Of a stretch of 64,000 nucleotides of DNA, positions 53,619 to 62,577 are shown piece by piece. The translations under genes were made by a program, and so were the position numbers. Below the pieces are notes generated by a model. It did not search any database. It saw nothing but the letters and a program-made list of their open reading frames with translations, and had not been told where the DNA came from. Positions within the stretch are counted from its first letter, which is position 1, and the number at the start of each line of letters is the position of its first letter. The DNA comes from Sulfurisphaera tokodaii str. 7 (GTDB lineage Archaea; Thermoproteota; Thermoprotei_A; Sulfolobales; Sulfolobaceae). The stretch lies in contig NC_003106.2 in NCBI RefSeq assembly GCF_000011205.1, positions 744,001 through 808,000 on the forward strand, given 5' to 3'.

Positions 53619-55324
53619 AAAGAATAGAAGCAATTTGGTTTCCAGAAGAAATAAAAAGCGTCTGGATGATAACAGTAGAATTATCAAATGTTGCTAGTGT
53701 TGGTGGATTGGGGAATGCAGTTTATAATATGGCTAAGGGATTAGCTGAGCAAGGAATAAACGTAACTGTAATAATGCCTAGTCATGGTCGACACTTAAAT
53801 GACCAATATAGATCAGCGTTGAAGCTAAGAGAACTTTCTTTAACAGCATATGGAGATAGAATTGGAATGGACGGAAAGAGGTATCCTTACGCTTTAGGTT
53901 TTGAAGAAGGGAGATTAGACGGATTTAATGTGATTTTAGTTAAAGGACTTGATTATAATACTGGAGTATTAATTGATAATTGGAACGTTTATAATAACAT
54001 AATGGAAAAATCAGCATTATTAGCTAGAGGAGTTCAAGCTTATTCTGTCTTTTCTATACCGGGCAATATACCTTCGGTAATTCATGCTCATGATTGGCAT
54101 GCTGTACTAGCTGGAGTAATGGCAAAACAAACTTTTGAGACTAGGAAAGTTGTAGTTCCATTAGTGTTTACAATACACTTACTTAACAAAGTTGGAGCTC
54201 CTTGGCATTACGCTTCAGAAGATTGGGCTGGATTAAGCAATTGCCCTCATTATATCTGGCAAGTTGTTTCCCATAAATTATATACTACAAGACAAGTTTG
54301 GGATGAGTTGTCACAAGGGTTGATAGAAAAATTTGGAGCATGGGAAGCTGATGTAGTAACTACAGTAAGTAAAAGTTATCTTACATACGACGTTTACAAT
54401 TTTATAGGAAACTGGATAGAGAACAAAAGTTGTGTAACTTATAACGGAACCGATTGGAGTATTGATGAAGTTAAAAATTACGCAAGAAAGATTTTCAATA
54501 CAGAGGACAGAGTTGAGGTAAGGAGAAGATTATATAATATGCTCGAGAATTTAAGATTAATTCCAGAGGATTATACTACTGGAAACATTTTATGGAATAA
54601 TAGGTTTAGGATTGGGATTAAAGATGATTGGACATACACAAGATTAGATGATGGTCCTTTAGTCCTATTTGCTGGAAGACTTGTGTATCAGAAAGGAGTT
54701 GACTTACTTATAAGAGCTTTTAGGGAGGTAGTTAACAAGATACCAAATGCTAGATTAGTAATTTTAGGTCTACCTTCAGGTGATTATGGCTTACTCTATG
54801 ACTTAGTAAATAAGGCTTCTGAAATTGGTGGTAACGTTAGGATCATCGCGTCTTATTCCATGCCCAAGGATATTTACAAATTATTTTACTATGCTGCATC
54901 AGTATTTGTAGTCCCTTCTAGATGGGAACCTTTTGGAATAGTAGCTCTTGAGGCTATGGCTGTTGGCACTCCAGTTGTTGCCTATGCCGTTGGTGGCCTT
55001 AGAGAGTCTATTATAGATTTAAGGAGCGACATAAATAATGGAACAGGATTTATTATAGGACCAGAAAACATCTGGGAATTGTATAGGGGTATACTTACAT
55101 CATTAGCTCTATCTATGAGTAGTGAGACTAAAAATAAGAATTACTTATATATGGATGACCTTATTTTAAAGACAGACGATACGGATTTATGGAATAAAGT
55201 TAGACAAAACGGAATTAGAAGAGTTGAGGAGAATTTTAGATGGAGTGCTACTGCAAAATATTTAATAAATTGTTATAGTAAAGCACAGACTATGGCTAAA
55301 TATAGGGCTTCAGCATCGTTCTAA
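53615..55324 (+). CDS. glgA: Glycogen synthase (GT5 family)
   Basis: The protein of about 569 residues has the GT5 donor-site motif VASVGGLGNAVYNMAKGLAE near the N-terminus, HAHDWHAVLAGV, LLFAGRLVYQKGVDLLIRAF, and PSRWEPFGIVALEAMAVGTP with the catalytic-type Glu in the C-terminal domain. It polymerises glucose from ADP/UDP-glucose into glycogen. I prefer the ATG at 53615, giving a 4-bp ATGA overlap with the GH57 stop; a GTG at 53606 would add three residues. Confidence 0.92.
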   Translation: MKRIEAIWFPEEIKSVWMITVELSNVASVGGLGNAVYNMAKGLAEQGINVTVIMPSHGRHLNDQYRSALKLRELSLTAYGDRIGMDGKRYPYALGFEEGRLDGFNVILVKGLDYNTGVLIDNWNVYNNIMEKSALLARGVQAYSVFSIPGNIPSVIHAHDWHAVLAGVMAKQTFETRKVVVPLVFTIHLLNKVGAPWHYASEDWAGLSNCPHYIWQVVSHKLYTTRQVWDELSQGLIEKFGAWEADVVTTVSKSYLTYDVYNFIGNWIENKSCVTYNGTDWSIDEVKNYARKIFNTEDRVEVRRRLYNMLENLRLIPEDYTTGNILWNNRFRIGIKDDWTYTRLDDGPLVLFAGRLVYQKGVDLLIRAFREVVNKIPNARLVILGLPSGDYGLLYDLVNKASEIGGNVRIIASYSMPKDIYKLFYYAASVFVVPSRWEPFGIVALEAMAVGTPVVAYAVGGLRESIIDLRSDINNGTGFIIGPENIWELYRGILTSLALSMSSETKNKNYLYMDDLILKTDDTDLWNKVRQNGIRRVEENFRWSATAKYLINCYSKAQTMAKYRASASF

Positions 55325-55368
55325 TTTTTCTAATATTTCTTTAAATACTGTTAAAGATAACTAATCTT

Positions 55369-55971
55369 ATGCAAAGACAGTCCCCTCCAAATCAACATTA
55401 TGTGAAAAAGTTTATTTATTACGCAGCACTAGGAGTTCCTCATGTTGATATTCAGAAATATAGACTTAAAATCTCTGGATTAGTTGAGAATCAGCTAGAA
55501 TTTACATATGAACAACTACTTAACATGATTGATACTAAGTATACTAAAGATTTCCACTGTGTAACTGGTTGGAGTGTTGCTGACGTTGAATGGGAAGGAA
55601 TTAAATTGAAGAAGTTAGCTGAAATGGCCAAAGTCAAAAATGAGGCAAAATGGGTAATTTTCTATTCATTAGATGGATATACTGCTACAATTCCTATTGA
55701 AGATGCATTACATGAAGATACTATAATAGCTTTAAAAATGAATGGAAAACCGTTAGATATCAAAGCCGGATTTCCAGCAAGACCATTTATTCCCCATTTA
55801 TATGGTTGGAAGAGTGCTAAATGGTTAACCGAAATAGAATTTGTAAAGGATTATGTTGATGGTTTTTGGGAAGAAAGAGGTTATCACGAGAGAGGAAATG
55901 TTTGGGAAGAAGAGAGATTTAAAGGCGAAGGATTTTCTCATAAAGGATGGAAAAGAAATCCTATCTTTTAA
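55369..55971 (+). CDS. Sulfite-oxidase-type molybdopterin oxidoreductase
   Basis: The 200-residue protein has [10 protein letters not shown] with the Cys that ligates molybdenum in the sulfite oxidase/YedY (MsrP) family, then [24 protein letters not shown] and [16 protein letters not shown]. No twin-arginine signal is visible, so it looks cytoplasmic. TTAAATACTG at 55341 is a suitable TATA. It follows glycogen synthase by 44 bp but has its own promoter, so functional linkage to glycogen is unlikely. Its end overlaps the convergent thermosome gene by 4 bp. Confidence 0.88.
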   Translation: MQRQSPPNQHYVKKFIYYAALGVPHVDIQKYRLKISGLVENQLEFTYEQLLNMIDTKYTKDFHCVTGWSVADVEWEGIKLKKLAEMAKVKNEAKWVIFYSLDGYTATIPIEDALHEDTIIALKMNGKPLDIKAGFPARPFIPHLYGWKSAKWLTEIEFVKDYVDGFWEERGYHERGNVWEEERFKGEGFSHKGWKRNPIF

Positions 55972-57605
55972 CCCATCATTCCGGGCATCATTCCGCCGCC
56001 TCCTTCTCCGCCTTGCCCTTGCTGTGGTTGTGGTTTTGCTGGAGCAGCTGCAATATAATCATCAATTTTTAAAATTGCTGTTGCTGCTTCAGTTGAACTC
56101 TTTATAACTTGTTCTTTTACTATTAATGGATCAAGAACACCAATTTTAGCCATATCCTCCTCAACTTTACCACTCTCTACATTAATCCCAGCATTTCTTA
56201 ATCCTTTACTATGTAAGTTCCTTAATTGAACTAAAGCATCTACACTATCCAAACCAGCTGTTTCAGCTAATGTTATAGCAAATTCCTCTAATGCATCAGC
56301 ATAGGCTTCAACAGCTAATTGTTCTTTACCTCCAATTTTTCTTGCCTCTTCTCTCAACTTTAATGCCATCTCCATTTCAAACGCTCCTCCACCGGCCACC
56401 ACGTAAGGATACTGTAGAACATTCTTTACAGTATTCAATGAATCTTGAAAACTTCTCTCTAATTCATCCATAACAATATCACTAGACCCTCTAATTAATA
56501 TTGTTACAGCATCTCCCTGCTTTGCACCTTCAAAGAATACTGCCTTTGAATTTCCTATTTTTCTTTCTTCAACCACCTCAGCATATCCTAAATCGTCGGG
56601 TGAAACATCTTTTATTGTTGTAATTATTTTTGCCCCAACAGATTTTGCTAATTTCTCTAAATCACTTCTACTCACATTCTTTACTCCTATAATTTTCTTC
56701 TTAGCCATAAAGTAAGAGGCTATATCATCCATACCCTTTTGAGAAACAATAACGTTTGCCCCAACATTTGCTAAAGCATCTACTAAGGACTTAACATATT
56801 TAGATTGTTCTTCTAATGCCTCTCTTATCTGGTCTGGTGATGTGAAACTCATTTTTGCAGAGATTTCTGGTTTTTCAACTTCTAGTGGAAAATCAATTAT
56901 AGCTATCTTAGCCTTTTCTATTCTTCTTGGCATATTTTCATGAGCAACTTCTTTATCTAGGACAAATCCTCTAATAAGTTCTGTTTCATCTACGCTTTCT
57001 CCTCTCTTCTTTACAAATTTTATATCAGAAAGATCTATGTTATAAGACGAGTCTTGTTTTTTAGCTATAGAAACTACAGCATCTATTGAAATGTCTATGA
57101 TTTTGTTAAGTGTAGATTCACCAGAGAAGAATTTACTTGATAATGAAGTATAAGTAACTTTTCTTAAATAATCTTTATCTGAAGTGTTTATTTTTATTGC
57201 AACTTCTTTGCTATGACTAAGAATTATATCTGAAGCTCTTTTATATCCTTCAATAATAATTGTTGGATGGACTTTTTGATCTAAAAGTTTCTCAGCTTGT
57301 TCAAGTAAGAAACCAGTTAATACTACAGCAGATGTTGTTCCGTCTCCTACTTGAGTATCTTGAGCTTTTGCTGCTTCAACAACCAATTTTGCTGCTGGGT
57401 GCTGTACATCCATTTCTTTAACTATTGTAACTCCATCATTTGTTACTGTTACATCGTTTGTTGAGCTTATAAGCATCTTATCTAATCCTCTAGGACCCAA
57501 GCTACTTTTTAGCATTTCTGATAGGGTTCTTACAGCTAATATATTAGATCTTAATACATCTTCTCCGCTTTCTTTTTGTGTACCTTGCCTAAATAAACTA
57601 TACAT
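55968..57605 (-). CDS. Thermosome subunit (group II chaperonin)
   Basis: The 545-residue protein carries [28 protein letters not shown] (usually NDGATI), [14 protein letters not shown] with the catalytic Asp region, and [19 protein letters not shown], all hallmarks of CCT/TF55 chaperonins. The C-terminal tail ends [11 protein letters not shown], the Gly/Met-rich end that lines the cavity floor. The short N-terminus ([13 protein letters not shown]) differs from typical Sulfolobales alpha and beta, so it may be the third (gamma-type) subunit; I cannot settle this by eye. TATTTAAATATA (57627-57638) is its TATA box. Confidence 0.93.
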   Translation of the reverse strand: MYSLFRQGTQKESGEDVLRSNILAVRTLSEMLKSSLGPRGLDKMLISSTNDVTVTNDGVTIVKEMDVQHPAAKLVVEAAKAQDTQVGDGTTSAVVLTGFLLEQAEKLLDQKVHPTIIIEGYKRASDIILSHSKEVAIKINTSDKDYLRKVTYTSLSSKFFSGESTLNKIIDISIDAVVSIAKKQDSSYNIDLSDIKFVKKRGESVDETELIRGFVLDKEVAHENMPRRIEKAKIAIIDFPLEVEKPEISAKMSFTSPDQIREALEEQSKYVKSLVDALANVGANVIVSQKGMDDIASYFMAKKKIIGVKNVSRSDLEKLAKSVGAKIITTIKDVSPDDLGYAEVVEERKIGNSKAVFFEGAKQGDAVTILIRGSSDIVMDELERSFQDSLNTVKNVLQYPYVVAGGGAFEMEMALKLREEARKIGGKEQLAVEAYADALEEFAITLAETAGLDSVDALVQLRNLHSKGLRNAGINVESGKVEEDMAKIGVLDPLIVKEQVIKSSTEAATAILKIDDYIAAAPAKPQPQQGQGGEGGGGMMPGMMG

Positions 57606-57636
57606 GAATTTAAAAGTAGAATCGGTTATATTTAAA

Positions 57637-57690
57637 TAATGAGGAAACTCTGCGGGGCTGAATATTGATGACGAACCAGGGGCTGATTAA
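57637..57690 (+). ncRNA. C/D-box guide sRNA (candidate)
   Basis: In the 81-bp gap between two minus-strand genes the plus strand reads box C (ATGAGGA, 57639-57645), 12 nt guide (AACTCTGCGGGG), box D' (CTGA, 57658-57661), 3-nt spacer, box C' (TTGATGA, 57665-57671), 11 nt guide (CGAACCAGGGG) and box D (CTGA, 57683-57686). Order, spacing and guide lengths match archaeal C/D sRNAs that direct 2'-O-methylation; boxes C and C' each deviate by one base. Target candidates are complements of the guides in rRNA or tRNA (the second resembles a T-arm type sequence). Expression not shown. Confidence 0.72.
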
Positions 57691-58001
57691 TCGAATTCTG
57701 CTTGTATCTTTTTCTTTCCCTCAAGTAATTTTTCTGGGAAAGGTGGTTTATTTACCTCCTCGATCGTAATACCTATTTTTCTTAATTCATTAACAGCCTT
57801 TATTAGATCATCCTCATGCGTAGCATATTTAATTTTTTCCTTTATTAAATTTAAATTTGAATCGTTTGTTCTAAATCTTTCTGCACTAATTGAAGTCCAA
57901 TTATTTCCATTTTTATACACAAATACTACATCTTGAAAATAACCTGGTACAACGTGACTTACTCCACCGAAATAATAGTCCCCATATTTATAAACCTTCA
58001 T
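57687..58001 (-). CDS. Hypothetical protein, 104 aa
   Basis: Unrecognised. Soluble protein with a beta-rich first half (KVYKYGDYYFGG, DVVFVYKNGNNWTS) and helices in the second half (NLNLIKEKIKYATHEDDLIK), ending in a Lys-rich tail. The stop lies directly at the end of the C/D sRNA on the opposite strand. Gene-like composition and reasonable start ATG. Confidence 0.55.
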   Translation of the reverse strand: MKVYKYGDYYFGGVSHVVPGYFQDVVFVYKNGNNWTSISAERFRTNDSNLNLIKEKIKYATHEDDLIKAVNELRKIGITIEEVNKPPFPEKLLEGKKKIQAEFD

Positions 58002-58147
58002 ATGATATAGTTAGATGTTGAAAATAAAAACCTAGTGTTTAAGATACAATATATGTTAAGCCTTTAACAAACCTAACCGTAAGAATATCCTTGAACACTT
58101 CCGCAAGGTAATAAAAAATTAAAATTAGTGTAGGTTTATATTTTCCC

Positions 58148-58870
58148 ATGATAATTGAACATGTAAGTAAAGCTATTTCATTACTTTTAGAGGATGGAGA
58201 AAAAGTATACATAGGATTAAATTCTATTCCAGCAATTCTTGGTGCTTTTCTAGCTCGAGATGTTTACAATAAGAAAATTAGGATTTTGGGAGTTGCAGAA
58301 GCTGATAACCCAAAAAGTGTTTCCATTTCCCCTTCAACCGGTAATCCATTTTATTCTGAAGAAGCTCCAGTAATGATAACTGCTGATTCATTTGATTTAT
58401 TTCAAAAAGGCTTATTAGACGTAATGTTTCTAGGACCGGTACAAATAGATGAAGAAACAAACGTAAATCTTTCAGTTATTGGAAGTTATGAAAAACCAAA
58501 AGTTAGACTTACAGGAGGTGCAGCAACAGCATATCTAATGCCTTTAGCAAAAAAAGTGATACTTTGGAATCTAAAACATTCAAAACGTTCATTAGTGAAG
58601 AAAGTTGATTTTATCACAGGCACCGCTAAATATTCAAATAATAATGTTTTTCTAGTAACTAACTTAGGTATAATGAAATATGATAGAGGGTTTAAAAAAT
58701 GGATTGTAACTCATGTATATCCGTGGAGTAATTGTAATGTAATAAAAGATAATACAGATTTCGATATTATATGCGAAAATGTAGGAAAAGTAGAAGTTAC
58801 TCAAGAAGATTTGAATTTTATAAATAAAGTTGACCCCTATAATCTTAGGTCTGCTTTAGAGGGATTATGA
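58148..58870 (+). CDS. CoA-transferase-like beta subunit
   Basis: The 240-residue protein resembles the beta subunit of family I CoA transferases (GctB/IpdB-like): KVYIGLNSIPAILGAFLARD, GVAEADNPKS, a DLFQKGLLDVMFLGPVQID stretch and GGAATAYLMPLAKKVIL. A Glu near the usual catalytic position lies in VAEAD, but the surrounding motif is not the typical SENG. Its alpha-like partner is encoded convergently 31 bp away, instead of in tandem. Substrates are unknown; IpdAB-like CoA-ring hydrolases are an alternative. Confidence 0.7.
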   Translation: MIIEHVSKAISLLLEDGEKVYIGLNSIPAILGAFLARDVYNKKIRILGVAEADNPKSVSISPSTGNPFYSEEAPVMITADSFDLFQKGLLDVMFLGPVQIDEETNVNLSVIGSYEKPKVRLTGGAATAYLMPLAKKVILWNLKHSKRSLVKKVDFITGTAKYSNNNVFLVTNLGIMKYDRGFKKWIVTHVYPWSNCNVIKDNTDFDIICENVGKVEVTQEDLNFINKVDPYNLRSALEGL

Positions 58871-58901
58871 GTTCTCATAGAGTTAAAGCCTTTCCGCTCT
58901 C

Positions 58902-59660
58902 TTAACCAATTGGCTGTAATTCCTCAATTATCTTTTCCCAATCAACATCATATAATCCAAACATACTTGTTGGTTCCGCACCTCTAGGTAAATGAATTAC
59001 TGCTGTAACATATTCAGCGTTTATTGTTGGTCTTTTTCCATAAAAATAAGATTTAGGTACTATCTCTTCAGCAGTTATTATTACTTTCTTTGCAGCTTTA
59101 GCCTTGTATTCGTCCTCATATAATGGGCCTAAAATCTCAGCATTTCCTTCTTCATCAGCTTTATGAACATGAATTATGGCAACATCTGGAATTATTGCTT
59201 TAACTAGGACGATTTTCTCATTAGTAAATGGGTCTTCAATTACTTTCCAACTACCAACTTTTTCATGTAATTTTACTAAATCCGAACCTATTATTCCTTT
59301 AACCGGCATAAAAGGGACTCCAAAAGCTCCTGCTCTTATTCCGGCTATAAAGGCTCCACAAGTATCTTCCAAATATTCAATCTCTCCTTGTTCGACTTTC
59401 CTTCTAAAATATGGGGGTATTCCAAACCATTCTAAAGTAACCATTGGGGCCCTAACTCTCCTTACTACTCCATATTTAAGAAGTATTTCAAGACCGAAAC
59501 CTGGTTCTCTATCAACGAAACCTAAATTTTTAGTACCACTTTTCACTAATTCGTATATAAATCCCATAGGATTCCTATGAAATGACATACCGCTTATGGT
59601 AATTGTTTCTCCTTCTCTAACCAGTTTAATTCCCTCTTCTAGGCTTATTAGCTTACTCAT
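58902..59660 (-). CDS. CoA-transferase-like alpha subunit
   Basis: The 252-residue protein has LVREGETITISGMSFHRNPM near the N-terminus, then LLKYGVVRRVRAPMVTLEWF, GIRAGAFGVPFMPVKGIIGSD and DVAIIHVHKADEEGNAEILG, the pattern of the alpha subunit of glutaconate CoA-transferase-type and IpdA-type proteins. Convergent with the beta-like gene, 31 bp between the stops. Co-expression would need two promoters. Family call is good, chemistry is uncertain. Confidence 0.8.
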   Translation of the reverse strand: MSKLISLEEGIKLVREGETITISGMSFHRNPMGFIYELVKSGTKNLGFVDREPGFGLEILLKYGVVRRVRAPMVTLEWFGIPPYFRRKVEQGEIEYLEDTCGAFIAGIRAGAFGVPFMPVKGIIGSDLVKLHEKVGSWKVIEDPFTNEKIVLVKAIIPDVAIIHVHKADEEGNAEILGPLYEDEYKAKAAKKVIITAEEIVPKSYFYGKRPTINAEYVTAVIHLPRGAEPTSMFGLYDVDWEKIIEELQPIG

Positions 59661-59683
59661 AAGTTGATATAGTTATTTTCGTA

Positions 59684-60292
59684 TTAATTCTTTTTTGTGC
59701 CTTCAATTATCCAAAATCCTTCCAACTCTCTTGCAAATTTAATATTAAACTTGATTGAAAGAACCTTGATAGCTTCTACTGGTCTAACTCCATCAAAGGC
59801 ATTAATAATTAAATAGGCCTTACCATTATTCTTTAAGACCCTTGATGCTTCTCTAATGATATCATAATCTAAGATCTCAGAAATAATCACGTTATCGAAA
59901 GAGTTATCTCTAAAGGGAAGAGGGTAAACAGAATTCACTAGGTTATCAACGTAAAAATATGCCAAATCATTACTGACTGTGACCGTGGCATTTGTTAACG
60001 GAGAACCTATCTGAAGAGTTTTTCCCTTTAAGTTCAAGTTCAATTTTTTACTTCTTATGTATCTAAAAAACCTTGTATCAATGATCAGAAAGCTAGTTAT
60101 GTTCTTTAAAATTAAAGCCTCACCGTTAAGTAATTTATGGGAAAAAATGAAATCATAATTATCACTTGTTATTTGGGAGATTTTGCTATAACTTAGATCT
60201 ATTTCCTCTTTTTTTCCGTCATTATGATATATTGCACTAAGGCTATGTTTTAGTGTTTTTGCATCACTAGGCAATAACTCCAAGTATTTCAC
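59684..60292 (-). CDS. Degenerate class I methyltransferase-like protein
   Basis: The second half has the methyltransferase pattern: LPFRDNSFDNVIISEILDYD and EASRVLKNNGKAYLIIN, as in UbiE-like enzymes. The first half lacks a clear motif I: the expected GxGxG region reads KTLQIGSPLTNATV, so SAM binding may be weak or absent. It follows the CoA-transferase alpha gene upstream on the same strand by 23 bp. Function unknown. Confidence 0.6.
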   Translation of the reverse strand: MKYLELLPSDAKTLKHSLSAIYHNDGKKEEIDLSYSKISQITSDNYDFIFSHKLLNGEALILKNITSFLIIDTRFFRYIRSKKLNLNLKGKTLQIGSPLTNATVTVSNDLAYFYVDNLVNSVYPLPFRDNSFDNVIISEILDYDIIREASRVLKNNGKAYLIINAFDGVRPVEAIKVLSIKFNIKFARELEGFWIIEGTKKN

Positions 60293-60340
60293 ATTGAAAA
60301 AATAGTTCTACTCCTATATATTTATATCCCTATATATTTC

Positions 60341-60724
60341 TTATGGGAATACATCATGAAGTGCTTTAGAGATATCTGTTATTGCAAACATCCCTATAAT
60401 CTTCCCTTCCTTGTCTTTTACTGGTAAATGCCTGATCTTATTTTTAGTCATTATATCTATTGCTACAAAAACATCGGTATCTTCATCTACAGTTATTAAA
60501 TTACCCATTGTAGAGGCTAACCTGACTTCATCTGTAGGATTTAAACCCATTGAAAACGCTCTTACAGCATCTCTATCTGTAAAAATACCCTTAGGTTCAC
60601 CATTTTCAGTGACTATTACTGAACCTACTCCTCTTTCCATCATTAGCTTACATACTTCTTGTATAGACGTATTTGCTTCAACTTGAAATACTGGACTTGA
60701 CATGTAGTTTTTTACAGCTTTCAT
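60341..60724 (-). CDS. CBS-pair protein
   Basis: The 127-residue protein is a single Bateman module: NTSIQEVCKLMMERGVGSVI with GIFTDRDAVRAF, then DVFVAIDIMTKNKIRHLPV with GMFAITDIS. CBS pairs bind adenosine nucleotides. Standalone CBS pairs are common in Sulfolobales. It ends 48 bp upstream of the methyltransferase-like gene and starts 10 bp after the DsbA-like gene. Confidence 0.87.
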   Translation of the reverse strand: MKAVKNYMSSPVFQVEANTSIQEVCKLMMERGVGSVIVTENGEPKGIFTDRDAVRAFSMGLNPTDEVRLASTMGNLITVDEDTDVFVAIDIMTKNKIRHLPVKDKEGKIIGMFAITDISKALHDVFP

Positions 60725-60734
60725 GTGTAATACT

Positions 60735-61406
60735 TTATTCTCTCTCCCAAAAAGCTTTTAGCTTTACATTTTTCGGTTCGCCGTGCTCTAATATGTCTTC
60801 AATTGTTTGTCTTAAGAAATCTTCTGATTGAACACCTCTCACAAGCCAGACATCATTAATTAAAATAGCTGGAACACCATGAATACCCATAGCTTTAGCT
60901 TCTTCTTCATCTTCTATTACAGCTAACTTTGCTTTTTTAGATTTAAAGTCCCTCTTAAACTGTTCCACATCTAATCCAACTTCTTCTGCGATTTTAATAA
61001 GAACCTCATCTTGTGTGACATCTTCTCCCTCCAGGAAGAACTTGTCTTGGGCTTTATCAAAGTATTCCCAATGACCTTCATCGCCCTTTTGAAATTCTGC
61101 TGCCTTACATGCCATCAAAGGTGGAATTGACCACACATAACCTATTTTACCCTTACTAATAACTTTCTCTGGATCGTAGTCTGGAAAATATTTTTTCACT
61201 ATTTGAAATTCACTAAGAAATACTTTTCTAGCATCTTCTATTGTAGGAGCTATTTCCTTCAAGTCCTCTAGTGATGAAATGATAGAGAATGCCTTATGCT
61301 TAACAATAACTTCTCCCTTAAATTCTCTTACTACATTTTTAAGTCTTTTAGACATAACGAAACAGAAAGGACAAATCACATCATGAAAGAACGTTAATTT
61401 GATCAT
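60735..61406 (-). CDS. DsbA/FrnE-family thioredoxin-fold oxidoreductase
   Basis: The 223-residue protein starts IKLTFFHDVICPFCFVMSKR with the active-site CPFC (CxxC) at the helix start, an inserted helical domain with CKAAEFQKGDEGHWEYFDKA, and the cis-Pro loop GVPAILINDVWLV. This is the DsbA/2-hydroxychromene isomerase (FrnE) group. I start at ATG 61406; the frame extends to a TTG at 61415 adding only MCG. Cytoplasmic (no signal), in keeping with disulfide-rich cytoplasm of thermophilic archaea. Confidence 0.87.
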   Translation of the reverse strand: MIKLTFFHDVICPFCFVMSKRLKNVVREFKGEVIVKHKAFSIISSLEDLKEIAPTIEDARKVFLSEFQIVKKYFPDYDPEKVISKGKIGYVWSIPPLMACKAAEFQKGDEGHWEYFDKAQDKFFLEGEDVTQDEVLIKIAEEVGLDVEQFKRDFKSKKAKLAVIEDEEEAKAMGIHGVPAILINDVWLVRGVQSEDFLRQTIEDILEHGEPKNVKLKAFWERE

Positions 61407-61434
61407 ACCACACAAAAATCAATCATATTTCCTT

Positions 61435-62517
61435 TTAACTTTTTCTCATAGTTCTCGTAACTTCAGATAAATCTGTCTTTGAATCACCAGTAAGCCTTCT
61501 AGTTTCTTCTATTAAATCTTCCCTTCTTGTTTGCTCAGCTGCTACTCTAAGCTCTTGTGCTATTACAGTAGCATCTTTACTCCCACTTGCTATAGCGTTA
61601 CTATATTGTTTAAGCAGACTATAGTATCTGACCTCAGATAAAATACCTTGATTTACACCTTGTATCACTTGAACCTCATTACCTCTTGGTATAATTAGTT
61701 GTTCATTAATAGGAACGTTAATTCTTTTAGCTGGATCGTAATAACTTCCAGTAAATAATAGCTGAACTGGCTGAGTTCCAGGAGGTATTGTTCCAATCGC
61801 ATAAATTGATATAGTCCTATCAATTATTGGAATATTTACTGGAACCTCATAATTAATAACCTCAAAACCTGGTGGAACATTTAAGACAAAATTATAGCCA
61901 GCAACCTCACTAACCTTTTGTTGAGCAAATACTGATGGCAGTTGAGTAGGGTCTTCTATATGATAATACACTCCAGAACCTTTGTCAGCCATTCTCTTTA
62001 ATATGACTTCATTATAATCTCTTCCGATTCCGATCGAAATAATCTGAACGTTTGGGGGTACTTGAAGTCCCTCATACTCCTTTACATTTCTCTTATCAGT
62101 AGGTTTACCATCAGATAATATGATCAATTTAACTGGTAATTGAACGTAAGCTAGCTGTTGTAAAATTTTACTTAGGGCTTTATGTAAATTCGTAGTATAT
62201 CCTTTCTTAACATTTTGCAAAGCTATAGGATTACCTGATGGACCTTCATAAATTTTCTCTAAATCATTAGAGAAAAGATAAATTGAAATATAGTTTCCGG
62301 GTGGAATCTCATAAGAAAGTTTATTTGCAGCAGCTATAGCAACATCTAACTTATTGTCTTTACGCATAGAAGGGCTATTATCAATAAGAATTACATAGTG
62401 AATACCAGTAAATTGAACAAAAGTCTCAGGAACAACCCTAATTATAAGACTAATTTGAGTAGGTTTTTCAATACTAACATAGCTATGTGAGGATTTAATT
62501 TTTAGACTTATAGTCAT
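61435..62517 (-). CDS. vWA-domain protein, ArnB-like paralogue
   Basis: From the ATG at 62517 the 360-residue protein starts TISLKIKSSHSYVS, followed by a vWA domain with MIDAS motif LIDNSPSMRKD, KGYTTNLHKAL and LSDGKPTD, then a beta-rich region and a C-terminal helical tail rich in Arg/Glu. It closely parallels the second vWA gene at 63269. In Sulfolobus acidocaldarius, the vWA protein ArnB works with the FHA protein ArnA to repress archaellum expression and both are phosphorylated. A longer frame to 62565 is unlikely because it crosses the shared promoter. Confidence 0.85.
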   Translation of the reverse strand: MTISLKIKSSHSYVSIEKPTQISLIIRVVPETFVQFTGIHYVILIDNSPSMRKDNKLDVAIAAANKLSYEIPPGNYISIYLFSNDLEKIYEGPSGNPIALQNVKKGYTTNLHKALSKILQQLAYVQLPVKLIILSDGKPTDKRNVKEYEGLQVPPNVQIISIGIGRDYNEVILKRMADKGSGVYYHIEDPTQLPSVFAQQKVSEVAGYNFVLNVPPGFEVINYEVPVNIPIIDRTISIYAIGTIPPGTQPVQLLFTGSYYDPAKRINVPINEQLIIPRGNEVQVIQGVNQGILSEVRYYSLLKQYSNAIASGSKDATVIAQELRVAAEQTRREDLIEETRRLTGDSKTDLSEVTRTMRKS

Positions 62518-62545
62518 TTCTACTATGAATATTACGTGAGTAAAA

Positions 62546-62554
62546 CTATAAATA
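62546..62554. promoter_or_regulatory. Shared bidirectional TATA element for vWA and FHA genes
   Basis: CTATAAATA lies 24-32 bp before the FHA ATG at 62578; the reverse complement TATTTATAG lies 29-37 bp before the vWA ATG at 62517. Only 60 bp separate the two starts, so both genes probably use this element or overlapping ones. Confidence 0.5.
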
Positions 62555-62577
62555 CTTTTATACAAAATACTTTATGT

